Below, in pieces: positions 1-6,533 of a DNA stretch of 10,406 nucleotides. The DNA comes from Rhodospirillales bacterium (GTDB lineage: Bacteria > Pseudomonadota > Alphaproteobacteria > Acetobacterales > Acetobacteraceae). Every line of letters begins with the position of its first letter. Within the stretch, counting starts at the first letter, position 1. The DNA lies in NCBI GenBank assembly GCA_025352915.1, contig JANXSA010000326.1, forward strand, positions 1 to 10,406. Reading direction: 5' to 3'. The translations under genes and the position numbers were made by a program. The notes under the pieces are model-generated. The model was not told the origin of the DNA. It saw nothing but the letters and a program-made list of their open reading frames with translations, and did not search any database.

Positions 1-305
1 CGCCCATCGGGTGGATGGTGGGCACGTCGGCGGGGCTGAGGATGACGACTTTGGCGCCGAGGCCGCGCATGGGGAAGTGTTCGACCGGGGAGCCGAGGAT
101 CGAGGACGGCGCCCAGGTGTGGAAGATTGACCAGCCGCCCTTGTCGACCGGCTCGCGGTTGGCACGGCGGGCGACCAGGGTGGCCCAGTCCATGGCGGCG
201 AATTCGACGTTCATGCCGAGGCGTTTGAGCAGATCGGCGGAGACTTCGCCCATCGGGTGGATGGTGGGCACGTCGGCGGGGCTGAGGATGACGACTTTGG
301 CGCCG
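1..305 (-). repeat. 59-bp perfect direct repeat inside the substrate-binding protein gene
   Basis: Positions 1-59 and 247-305 are identical. They are offset by 246 bp, exactly 82 codons, so the frame is kept and both copies encode GAKVVILSPADVPTIHPMG. The second copy begins at the very first base of the window. The pattern fits either a real tandem duplication of an 82-codon unit cut by the window edge, or an assembly artefact at a contig end. Confidence 0.9.
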
Positions 306-1405
306 TCGTAGCCGGCGGCTTTCAGCGCGGCGCGCGCGGCGTTTAGATCGGCGGGCATGTGCTGGAGCGCGGTGTCGCGGCCGTGCGGGGTGCCGCAGGG
401 GAACATTGAGCGGCAGTTATTGTACGAGGTTGGATCGCCGCCGGTGAGGGCCTGCATGTAGTCCTGTTGGTTGACCGCCAGCATGATGGCGCGGCGGATG
501 GCGGGGTTGTTGAACGGCGCGTGCAGGTGGTTGAAGCGCAGGATGCCGTTGAAGCCGGTGGGGTTGGCGTTGCCGATGGTGATTTGCGGGTGGGCGCGCA
601 GGCTGGGGACCAGGTCGGGCTGGACCTGTTCGTACCAGTCGATTTCGCCGGAGCGCAGGGCGGCGGCGGCGGTGGCCTGTTCGGGCATGGCCTGCCATTC
701 CAGGCGTTCGAAATGGGCGATCTTGGCGCCGGAGGTCCAGTCGGCGGGGCCGCTGGCGGGGATGTAGTCTTTGTTGCGGATATAGACGGCGCGCTGGCCG
801 GGGATGAACTCGTCCTTGATGAAGCGGTACGGGCCGCTGCCGATGGATTCGGTGATCTGGGTGAAGGGGTCGGTCTTGGCCAGGTGCTCGGGGATGATGA
901 AGGGGATCGAGGCGCTGCCGCGGGCGATGGCTTCGAGGAAGATGGGGATGGGCTGGGTGAGCTTGATGCGCAGGGTGCGGTCATCGGCGACGCCCCAGTC
1001 GGCGACGAATTTTGCGACGGTTTGGCAGAAGGTTTCGCGGCCGGCCCAGCGCTTGAGGCTTTGGATGGCGTCCTGGGCGCGGACGGGTTCGCCGTTGTGG
1101 AATTTGAGGCCGTCGCGGAGCTTGATGACGTAAGTGCGCCCCTGGTCTTCGACGGTGTGGCCCTCGGCCATTTGCGGGGTGATTTCGCGCTTGCCGGTGA
1201 AGCCGAAGAGGGTGTCGTACGCCGCGTAGCCGTGGTTGGTGGTGACCAGCGAGGTGTTGAAGACCGTGTCGATCGAGGACAGGGCGGTCAGGGGGGCGAC
1301 GCGGAGGGTTTTCTCGCGCGCGGATTGGGCGCGGACGGCGGGTGCGCCGAGGCTGGCGGTGGCGCCAATTGCAGCTGCGCTGCGCAAGAAGTTGCGTCGT
1401 TTCAT
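1..1405 (-). CDS. ABC transporter substrate-binding protein, peptide family 5 (3' end outside window)
   Basis: This is a periplasmic binding protein that would deliver a peptide or similar solute to an ABC importer. The start ATG (1405-1403) lies 8 bases after a GGGGGA ribosome site. The N-terminus MKRRNFLRSAAAIG is a twin-arginine (Tat) signal, with RR at residues 3-4, a hydrophobic stretch and a likely AVRA-Q cleavage near residue 26. Family 5 (SBP_bac_5) features include LRDGLKFHNGEPV near 97-109 and GSGPYRF near 189-195. The frame stays open for 468 codons to the window edge; the family is usually about 500-540 residues. The last visible 19 residues (450-468) repeat residues 368-386 exactly, so the C-terminus is abnormal: homologues normally continue with a WFGW-like segment there. 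No transporter permease or ATPase is visible. The substrate cannot be told from sequence. It lies 136 bp downstream of the yihY-like gene on the same strand. Confidence 0.88.
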   Translation of the reverse strand, partial: MKRRNFLRSAAAIGATASLGAPAVRAQSAREKTLRVAPLTALSSIDTVFNTSLVTTNHGYAAYDTLFGFTGKREITPQMAEGHTVEDQGRTYVIKLRDGLKFHNGEPVRAQDAIQSLKRWAGRETFCQTVAKFVADWGVADDRTLRIKLTQPIPIFLEAIARGSASIPFIIPEHLAKTDPFTQITESIGSGPYRFIKDEFIPGQRAVYIRNKDYIPASGPADWTSGAKIAHFERLEWQAMPEQATAAAALRSGEIDWYEQVQPDLVPSLRAHPQITIGNANPTGFNGILRFNHLHAPFNNPAIRRAIMLAVNQQDYMQALTGGDPTSYNNCRSMFPCGTPHGRDTALQHMPADLNAARAALKAAGYDGAKVVILSPADVPTIHPMGEVSADLLKRLGMNVEFAAMDWATLVARRANREPVDKGGWSIFHTWAPSSILGSPVEHFPMRGLGAKVVILSPADVPTIHPMG

Positions 1406-1541
1406 GTATCAGTCCCCCGGTGGCGTTTGCCGGCACTCGCGGCGCCGTTGGGGAAATGTTGATGGGATTCGCGGTATTCGGCAAGGTCCAAACGGATGTG
1501 CGGGCGCCGCCGGCGCGGGCGCGGCGTCAGGCAGGCAAAGG

Positions 1542-2489
1542 TCAGATATCCATCAGCGGGGTGTCAGGCCTGCCGGCCTTTTCCAGCGCCGAGTTGAGTT
1601 CCGCACCGAGCAGGACGACGTAAGCGGAGACCCAGAACCACAACATGATGGCGGCGACGGCGGCCAGGGGGCCGTAGACGGCATCGAAGCTGGCGAGTTC
1701 GGTGGCGTAGAGGGTGAAGAGGATGCTGGAGACGAGCCAGAGGATGGTGGCGAGGATGACGCCGGGGAGGACGCGGCGGCGGTAGCCGAGGGGACGCGAA
1801 GCACGGGGCGCGCGGGAGGGGCCGGCGGCGTAGAGGAACGTCAGTAGGGCGAAGACGAAAAGGATCATCAGCAGAATGCCGAGCCAGTGGACCAGTTCGG
1901 CGGTGTTCGAGGGCAGGTTGAGGAGGTCGATGACCCTGGGTAGGGCCACCAGCACGGCGACGGTGAGGATGGCGCTGAGGATCGAGGCGGCGGTCATGCC
2001 GATGGAGAGGATCTGGAAGCCGAGGATGCTGCGGCGGTCTTCTTCGTCGTAGGCGAGATTAAGTGCTGCGATCATCGATTTGGTGCCGGTGGCGGCGGAC
2101 CAGAGGGCGATGGCGGCGCTGAGGCCAAGGCTCCAGCCCAGGGTAGCGCGGGGGCGGCCGACAAGGGTTTGGACCTGGCGTTCGATGAGGGTGTAGGCGT
2201 CCGGCGGGAGGAGGCCTTCGAGCAGTTCCATCTGGCCGGAGACGCTGCTGGGGTCGAAGAGCAGGCCGTAGATCGAGACCAGCATCGACAGGGCGGGGAA
2301 GAGGGCCAGGGTGGCGTAAAAGGCGCAGCCGGCGGCGACGAGGCCGGTGCGATGGCTTTGGATGCGCCAGAAGGTGCGCACGATGGCGGCCCACCAGCCG
2401 GTGCCCCTTGGTGCTTCTTCGACGTGTTCGTGAAAAACGTTTTCGGTCAACGGGTTTTCCGATGCGGGCTGTCGGTGTGCATCGATCAT
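1542..2489 (-). CDS. YihY/BrkB (virulence factor BrkB) family inner-membrane protein
   Basis: This is a 315-residue polytopic membrane protein of the YihY/BrkB family, formerly mis-called ribonuclease BN. Its biochemical role is not firmly established. Six hydrophobic segments are visible, near residues 48-78, 117-140, 160-184, 201-223, 241-262 and 274-297. Family features include the GCAFYATLALFPALSML segment in the first helix and the C-terminal YGPLAAVAAIMLWFWVSAYV followed by LLGAELN. A charged cytoplasmic loop (RAPRASRPLGYRRR) lies near 226-239. The N-terminal 30 residues are polar, and the length is typical of the family. There is no good Shine-Dalgarno sequence before the ATG; a 6-bp inverted repeat sits directly upstream instead. 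It is transcribed divergently from the decarboxylase and may be read through into the downstream substrate-binding protein gene. Confidence 0.9.
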   Translation of the reverse strand: MIDAHRQPASENPLTENVFHEHVEEAPRGTGWWAAIVRTFWRIQSHRTGLVAAGCAFYATLALFPALSMLVSIYGLLFDPSSVSGQMELLEGLLPPDAYTLIERQVQTLVGRPRATLGWSLGLSAAIALWSAATGTKSMIAALNLAYDEEDRRSILGFQILSIGMTAASILSAILTVAVLVALPRVIDLLNLPSNTAELVHWLGILLMILFVFALLTFLYAAGPSRAPRASRPLGYRRRVLPGVILATILWLVSSILFTLYATELASFDAVYGPLAAVAAIMLWFWVSAYVVLLGAELNSALEKAGRPDTPLMDI

Positions 2490-2490
2490 A

Positions 2491-2505
2491 TGCTGCCATG
2501 CAGCA
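2491..2505. promoter_or_regulatory. Short perfect inverted repeat next to the yihY-like start codon
   Basis: TGCTGC and GCAGCA flank a 3-base centre, one base upstream of the ATG at 2489. In the - strand transcript this forms a small hairpin where a ribosome site would normally lie. It could be an operator half-site pair or a translation-limiting hairpin, or it could be chance. Confidence 0.3.
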
Positions 2506-2537
2506 CCAGCGGGTAGGGGTCGGAAGAAATCACTTGC

Positions 2538-2572
2538 GCGTGGGGGGTGGGGGTCCTATTTGCCCCCTACGC
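2538..2572. other. G-run/C-run hairpin in the divergent intergenic region
   Basis: Positions 2538-2547 pair with 2563-2572 (10 bp including one G-U), leaving a 15-base loop that contains a second G run (2549-2553). No T tract follows on either side, so it is not a classical terminator. It lies about 50 bp upstream of the yihY-like start and about 230 bp upstream of the decarboxylase start. No promoter could be assigned with confidence in 2490-2640. Confidence 0.35.
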
Positions 2573-2644
2573 AGCAACGCACGTGCCTCTGGCCCGGCTT
2601 GTTCAACTCTTCCCGCCGGTGTTGCCGGTTTGGGCATGTGATGA

Positions 2645-2790
2645 ACTCCCTAGGGTTACGTAACGACGTCAAGCGTTCTGGCACTCCGGGTCCCGACGCA
2701 GGGTTTTGCGCACGGGCCAATCCGTCTGGTCGCTGGTTCGTTCGACCGTTTTGTAACCTACGCTCATCGCCTTGAAAGGTGAGCGTCTAC
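2645..2790 (+). ncRNA. Structured 5' leader of the decarboxylase, candidate speF RNA motif
   Basis: The untranslated region before the decarboxylase folds by eye into a closed multibranch structure. A long-range stem pairs TAGGGTTAC (2651-2659) with GTAACCTA (2753-2760), with one bulged G. Inside it are three hairpins: AACG/CGTT (2662-2665 with 2674-2677), a longer arm at 2689-2718 (GG, CCCG and CGCA pairing with TGCG, CGGG and CC), and GGTCG/CGACC (2728-2732 with 2743-2747). A further hairpin (2760-2786) stacks directly after the closing stem and ends just before the ribosome site. Alphaproteobacterial ornithine decarboxylase genes are known to carry the speF RNA motif in this position. That knowledge plus the pairing is the basis for the call. 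I could not match the consensus base by base. Confidence 0.55.
2760..2786 (+). promoter_or_regulatory. Hairpin just before the decarboxylase ribosome site
   Basis: ACGCTCA (2760-2766) pairs perfectly with TGAGCGT (2780-2786). An inner CCT/AGG stem (2770-2772 with 2777-2779) closes a TGAA loop, with TCG bulged on the 5' side. The 3' arm ends 5 bases before the GGGGG ribosome site (2792-2796), so folding could affect access to it. An AAAGGTGAG sequence that could otherwise serve a GTG start at 2779 is buried in this hairpin. Confidence 0.5.
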
Positions 2791-2805
2791 TGGGGGTACC
2801 GCGCG

Positions 2806-3933
2806 ATGAACATGAAAATCGCCCGATTCCTGGCTGACCATCAGCCGGCAACGCCGTGCTTGGTGCTGGATGTCGATCGTGTGGAGAGCAATTTCCGCAG
2901 GATACGCGACGCCCTGCCCTTGGCGCAGATCTACTATGCGGTGAAGGCCAATCCGGCGCCGCAGATTCTGGACCGGCTGGTGAAGCTGGACAGCCGGTTC
3001 GATGCGGCGGGGATCGAGGAGATCGATGCCTGTATTGCCGCGGGGGCTGCGCCTGGTGCGATCAGCTTTGGCAATACGATCAAGAAGGTTTCCGCCATTC
3101 GGCGCGCGCATGCGGCTGGGGTTGGGATGTTTGCGTTCGATTCCGATGAGGAGTTGGAGAAGCTGGCGGTGCATGCGCCGGGGGCGCGGGTTTATTGCCG
3201 GATTCTGGTGGAGAATGAGGGGGCGGACTGGCCGCTGTCGCGCAAGTTTGGGACCACGGTGGCGCATGCGCGGGCGCTGATGTTGCGGGCGGAGGGGCTG
3301 GGGCTCGATCCGTTCGGGTTGTCGTTCCATGTTGGCAGCCAGCAGACCTCGACCGGCAGCTATGAGGCGGCGATTGCCAAGGTGGCGATGCTGTTCACCG
3401 ATTTGCGCGATGCCGGGGTGAATTTGCGGATGGTCAATCTGGGCGGCGGGTTTCCGGTGCGGTATCGTGACGAGGTGCCGGGGATCGATGCGTTCGCGGA
3501 TGCGATCATGGGCGCGATGGTGGAGCATTTCGGCAATGCGCTGCCGGATATGCTGATCGAGCCTGGGCGGTCGGTTGTTGGCGATGCCGGGGTGGTGTCG
3601 GCCGAGGTGGTATTGGTGTCGCGCAAGGGGGATGATCCCGTGCGGTGGGTTTACCTCGATATCGGGCGGTTTGGCGGGTTGGCGGAGACGGAGGGCGAGT
3701 CGATCAAGTACCAGTTCTCGACCGCGCATGATGGCGGGCCTGTTGGGCCGGTGGCGATTGCCGGGCCGACCTGTGATGGCGCGGACATCATGTATGAGAA
3801 GAGCAACTATCGGCTGCCGCTGGCGCTGACCCATGGTGATCGAGTGGAACTGTTGGCGACTGGGGCGTATGTGACGACCTATGCCAGCCAGCGGTTTAAC
3901 GGGTTTGCGCCGTTGGCCGAGCATTATATCTGA
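2806..3933 (+). CDS. odc: Type III PLP-dependent ornithine/lysine decarboxylase
   Basis: This enzyme decarboxylates L-ornithine (and possibly lysine) to putrescine (or cadaverine) in the cytoplasm, the entry to polyamine synthesis. It has the alanine-racemase-like barrel followed by a C-terminal beta domain. Key residues, numbered from the ATG at 2806, are Lys47 in YYAVKANP (PLP Schiff base), His175 in FHVGSQQ, the glycine loop NLGGGFP (211-217), EPGR (252-255), Cys323-Asp324 in GPTCDGAD (active site across the dimer), and Tyr355 in GAYVTTYASQRFNGF. At 375 residues it fits the eukaryotic-type ODC group, and it is not a typical diaminopimelate decarboxylase. A GTG at 2779 would add 9 residues, but ATG 2806 has GGGGG 9 bases upstream and better fits the family N-terminus. 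Ornithine versus lysine preference cannot be settled by eye. The gene has its own structured leader and terminator. Confidence 0.92.
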   Translation: MNMKIARFLADHQPATPCLVLDVDRVESNFRRIRDALPLAQIYYAVKANPAPQILDRLVKLDSRFDAAGIEEIDACIAAGAAPGAISFGNTIKKVSAIRRAHAAGVGMFAFDSDEELEKLAVHAPGARVYCRILVENEGADWPLSRKFGTTVAHARALMLRAEGLGLDPFGLSFHVGSQQTSTGSYEAAIAKVAMLFTDLRDAGVNLRMVNLGGGFPVRYRDEVPGIDAFADAIMGAMVEHFGNALPDMLIEPGRSVVGDAGVVSAEVVLVSRKGDDPVRWVYLDIGRFGGLAETEGESIKYQFSTAHDGGPVGPVAIAGPTCDGADIMYEKSNYRLPLALTHGDRVELLATGAYVTTYASQRFNGFAPLAEHYI

Positions 3934-3955
3934 GTTTTGCTTATGGCGTTGCTGA

Positions 3956-3991
3956 AGGCCGGCCGGGTGGTTGCATCCGGCCGGCTTGTTT
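3956..3991 (+). terminator. Rho-independent terminator of the decarboxylase gene
   Basis: A perfect 9-bp GC stem, GCCGGCCGG (3958-3966) and CCGGCCGGC (3977-3985), encloses a 10-base loop and is followed by TTGTTT. It starts 22 bases after the stop codon at 3931-3933. It separates the decarboxylase transcript from the methyltransferase gene. Confidence 0.85.
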
Positions 3992-4089
3992 CTGGCCCGA
4001 AGGCGGACGCGGATTTCCTCGCTTTGGCGATGCACGGCCGTTAGGCTTGGCTGTCCGGGACCACCGGCGCCGAAGCAACGGGGGATGAC

Positions 4090-5103
4090 ATGCAGCCCAT
4101 CGACGACGTGCGCGCGATCTCGCGGATTGCCTATGGCTTTGCCGCGTCCAAGGCGCTGTTTGTGGCGTTGGAGCATAATATTTTTGGCCGGCTGGATGCG
4201 GGAGCGTTGACGGTGGAGGCGCTATCGGGGACATGCGGTGTGGCGCCGGTGCCGTTGCGCACATTACTGGTGACGCTGGTTTCGCTCGGGTTGCTGGTGC
4301 GTGTGGGCGAGGGCTATGGCAACGGGCCGGGCAGCGCCCGCTACCTGGTGCCGGGGAAGCCGGCGTATTTCGGCGATTACTATCGACTGCAGATCAACCG
4401 GCAGCTCTATCCGGCGATGGCGCGGTTGGAGGCGGGGTTGGCGGGCGATCCGGCAGGGTTGCTGTTTGGCGGCGAAGAAGGGTTGATGGCGGACCCGGCC
4501 CAGGCGGCGGTGTTTTCTGAGGCACAGCATGCCGGTTCGATGGGGCCGGCGGTGATGTTGGCGCGCGGGTTCGATCTCGGCGGGCGGCGGCGGATGCTGG
4601 ATGTGGCCGGTGGGACCGGGGCGTTCAGCATTGCGTTGTGTCGGCGCAATCCGGAACTTTCCTCGACCATTCTCGATTTTCCCAATGTGGTGGCAGTGGC
4701 GCGCCCGTATGTCGAGGCGGCGGGGATGGCGGGGCGGATTGGATTCCTGGGTGGAAACGCGCTGGAGGTGGACTGGCCGGGGGCGCAGGACGTGGTGTTG
4801 ATGTCCTATCTGCTGAGCGCGGTGCCGGCGGCGGCGATCGATGTGCTGTTTGCGCGTGCGGCCGCGGCGCTCGCGCCCGGCGGCGTGTTGCTGGTGCATG
4901 ATTTCATGCTGGACGATGGCGGCGATGGGCCGGACCTCGCCGCGCAATGGTTCCTGATCAATCTCGCGCTCAGCCCGCATGGGGCCGCGTTCAGTGCGGC
5001 GGACCTGGCCCCGCGGCTGGCGGCGGCGGGGCTGCGGGTACGGGAGGCGCGGGACCATATCCATGACATCACACGGCTGGTTGTGGTCGAGCACGCCGGG
5101 TAG
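4090..5103 (+). CDS. SAM-dependent methyltransferase, Methyltransf_2 (O-methyltransferase) family
   Basis: This 337-residue protein has the two-domain build of the acetylserotonin/caffeate O-methyltransferase group. The N-terminal winged-helix dimerisation part (about 10-90) includes LRTLLVTLVSLGLLVRVGEG, and a Rossmann methyltransferase fold follows (about 155-337). SAM-site features are LDVAGGTGAFSIAL (170-183, motif I), LDFPNV (195-200, acidic residue for the ribose) and LAPGGVLLVHDFMLDD (261-276). The usual catalytic histidine in the LHDW motif is absent: the equivalent stretch reads MSYLLSAVPAAA (238-249). The methyl acceptor may therefore not be a classical hydroxyl, or another base may be used. 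The ribosome site GGGGG lies 5 bases before the ATG. The CoA-transferase follows 74 bp downstream on the same strand with no terminator between, so co-transcription is likely. The substrate is unknown. Confidence 0.85.
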   Translation: MQPIDDVRAISRIAYGFAASKALFVALEHNIFGRLDAGALTVEALSGTCGVAPVPLRTLLVTLVSLGLLVRVGEGYGNGPGSARYLVPGKPAYFGDYYRLQINRQLYPAMARLEAGLAGDPAGLLFGGEEGLMADPAQAAVFSEAQHAGSMGPAVMLARGFDLGGRRRMLDVAGGTGAFSIALCRRNPELSSTILDFPNVVAVARPYVEAAGMAGRIGFLGGNALEVDWPGAQDVVLMSYLLSAVPAAAIDVLFARAAAALAPGGVLLVHDFMLDDGGDGPDLAAQWFLINLALSPHGAAFSAADLAPRLAAAGLRVREARDHIHDITRLVVVEHAG

Positions 5104-5177
5104 CGGGCGCACCGGGTGGCAGGACTGGTGGCGCGCTGGTAGATTGCTGGCGTCACCATGACCGCGAGGACCGCCCG

Positions 5178-6419
5178 ATGATTGATGCGACCATGCCCAC
5201 CCTGCCGAAGGGCAAAGGGCTTGCGGCTTCGGGCGGGGCCTTGGCCGGGCTGCGGGTGATCGACCTGACGCGGGTGTTGGGGGGGCCATATTGCACGATG
5301 ATCCTGTCCGACCACGGCGCCGATGTGATCAAGATCGAGCCGCCGCAGGGGGATGAGGTTCGGGATTGGGGGCCGCCGTTTTTGGGTGAGGATGCCAGCT
5401 ATTTTATTGGGGTGAATCGGAACAAGCGGTCGATTGCGCTGGATGTTTCCAAGCCGGCGGGGCGCGCGATCCTGTTGCGGATGCTTGAGACGGCGGATGT
5501 GCTGGTGGAGAATTTCAAGCCGGGGGGGATGGAGAAATGGGGGTTGGGGTATGAGCGCGACCTGGCGCCGAAGTTTCCGCGGCTGATACATTGCCGGGTG
5601 TCGGGCTTTGGCGGGCATGGGCCGCTGGGCGGGTTGCCGGGGTATGACGCCATTTTGCAGGCGATGACCGGGTTGATGAGCATCAATGGCGATCCGACGA
5701 CCGGGCCGATGCGGATGGGGACGCCGATCGTGGATTTGGCGACCGGGTTGTATTCGGTGATCGCGATCACGATGGCGTTGCATGAGCGCAATGCTTCGGG
5801 GCTGGGGCAGTATCTCGACATGACGCTGCATGATTGCGGGATGGCGTTGCTGCATCCGCAGGCGGCGAATTTCTTTCTCAATGGCAAGCGGCCGATGCCG
5901 ATGGGGAATCCGCATCCGAACCTGGCGCCTTATGAGAAGTATCAGACGCGGACTTGTGAGATTTTCATTGCGTCCGGGAATGACGGGCAGTTCCGGAAGA
6001 TGTGTGAGGCGCTGGGGCGGCCGGAAATGGGCAGCGATCCGCGCTTTGTGAAGAACGCGGATCGGTTGGCTAATCGGCCGGCGATGATCGAATTGTTCCA
6101 GGCGGCGTTGGCGGAGACGGATGGGCATGAGCTGTGTTTGCGGCTGTTGAATATGGGGCTGCCGGCGGGGCCGGTGCTGGCGGTGGATGAGTCGATGGCG
6201 GCGGCGCATACCGAGGCGCGGGCGATGGTCACGGAGCTGGACGGGTATCGCGGGCTGGGGACGCCGATCAAGATGTCGCGGACGCCGGGGGGGACGCGGG
6301 CGGTGCCGCCTCGCTTTGGGCAGCATGGGGAGGAGGTGTTGGCGCAGTTCGGGTACAGCGCCGACGAAATCGCCGCGTTGAAGGCGGATGGGGTGCTGTA
6401 TAGTGAGCGAAAGCGGTAA
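5178..6419 (+). CDS. Class III CoA-transferase, CaiB/BaiF family
   Basis: This enzyme moves coenzyme A between carboxylic acids (formyl-CoA, carnitine or succinyl-CoA:acid transferase type) in the cytoplasm; the acids concerned cannot be named. At 413 residues it has normal family length. Family features are LAGLRVIDLTRVLGGPYCTM (22-41), DVIKIEPPQGDEVRDWGPPF (49-68), NRNKRSIALDV (80-90), DVLVENFKPGGMEKWGLGYE (107-126) and GYDAILQAMTGLMSINGDP (155-173). The expected catalytic aspartate is Asp186 in GTPIVDLATGLYS, the position equivalent to Asp169 of formyl-CoA transferase. The start ATG has GAGGA 7 bases upstream. It follows the methyltransferase by 74 bp. Its TAA stop forms the first bases of the AT-rich repeat element downstream. 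Confidence 0.93.
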   Translation: MIDATMPTLPKGKGLAASGGALAGLRVIDLTRVLGGPYCTMILSDHGADVIKIEPPQGDEVRDWGPPFLGEDASYFIGVNRNKRSIALDVSKPAGRAILLRMLETADVLVENFKPGGMEKWGLGYERDLAPKFPRLIHCRVSGFGGHGPLGGLPGYDAILQAMTGLMSINGDPTTGPMRMGTPIVDLATGLYSVIAITMALHERNASGLGQYLDMTLHDCGMALLHPQAANFFLNGKRPMPMGNPHPNLAPYEKYQTRTCEIFIASGNDGQFRKMCEALGRPEMGSDPRFVKNADRLANRPAMIELFQAALAETDGHELCLRLLNMGLPAGPVLAVDESMAAAHTEARAMVTELDGYRGLGTPIKMSRTPGGTRAVPPRFGQHGEEVLAQFGYSADEIAALKADGVLYSERKR

Positions 6420-6463
6420 GGAAAGTGTTCTTTTTTGAAAAAAGAACCAAAAAACTTTTATCC
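6416..6463 (+). repeat. AT-rich palindromic repeat, copy A
   Basis: It opens with GTAAGGAA, whose TAA is the CoA-transferase stop. GTTCTTTTTT and AAAAAAGAAC (6427-6436 and 6438-6447) follow as a 10-bp palindrome with a one-base centre, then CCAAAAAACTTTTATCC. It aligns with copies B, C and D elsewhere in the window and is inverted relative to B. Confidence 0.8.
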
Positions 6464-6512
6464 ATTTAGAATCGTCCTAAATAGATAAAAGTCTTTTTGC
6501 TTTTTTTTTCAG
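6427..6512. terminator. Bidirectional terminator between convergent genes
   Basis: ACTTTTATC (6454-6462) pairs with GATAAAAGT (6484-6492). An inner stem ATTTAG/CTAAAT (6464-6469 with 6477-6482) closes a 7-base loop, leaving one C-A mismatch. On + the stem is followed by CTTTTTGCTTTTTTTTT. Read on - it is followed by TTTTTTGG and then another T run. The hairpin therefore has T tracts in both directions, suited to stopping both the CoA-transferase and the aminopeptidase transcripts. The stem is AT-rich, unlike the GC-rich terminator after the decarboxylase. Confidence 0.7.
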
Positions 6513-6533
6513 AAAAAGAAGATTCTTCCTTAC
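6484..6533 (-). repeat. AT-rich palindromic repeat, copy B
   Basis: Read on -, it opens GTAAGGAAGAATCTTC, whose TAA is the aminopeptidase stop. An imperfect CTTCTTTTT / AAAAAAAAG palindrome follows, then GCAAAAAGACTTTTATC. It faces copy A head to head. Its palindrome is the least perfect of the four copies. Confidence 0.75.

Noticed and set aside
467..1462. 331-codon + strand open frame
   Set aside because: It is antisense to the substrate-binding protein gene and its glycine/aspartate-rich product matches no family; it results from C-ending codons on -.
2541..2553. G-quadruplex
   Set aside because: Only two G runs are present; a simple hairpin with the C run at 2563-2567 explains them better.
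2779..2805. GTG start for the decarboxylase
   Set aside because: It would add only MSVYWGYRA, its ribosome site is inside a hairpin, and ATG 2806 has a well-spaced G-run.
2764..4176. 470-codon - strand open frame
   Set aside because: It is antisense to the decarboxylase, which has all the family active-site motifs; the shadow product is low-complexity and rich in R, P and H.
4806..6326. 506-codon - strand open frame
   Set aside because: It is antisense to the methyltransferase and CoA-transferase; its product is R/P/H-rich with no domain.
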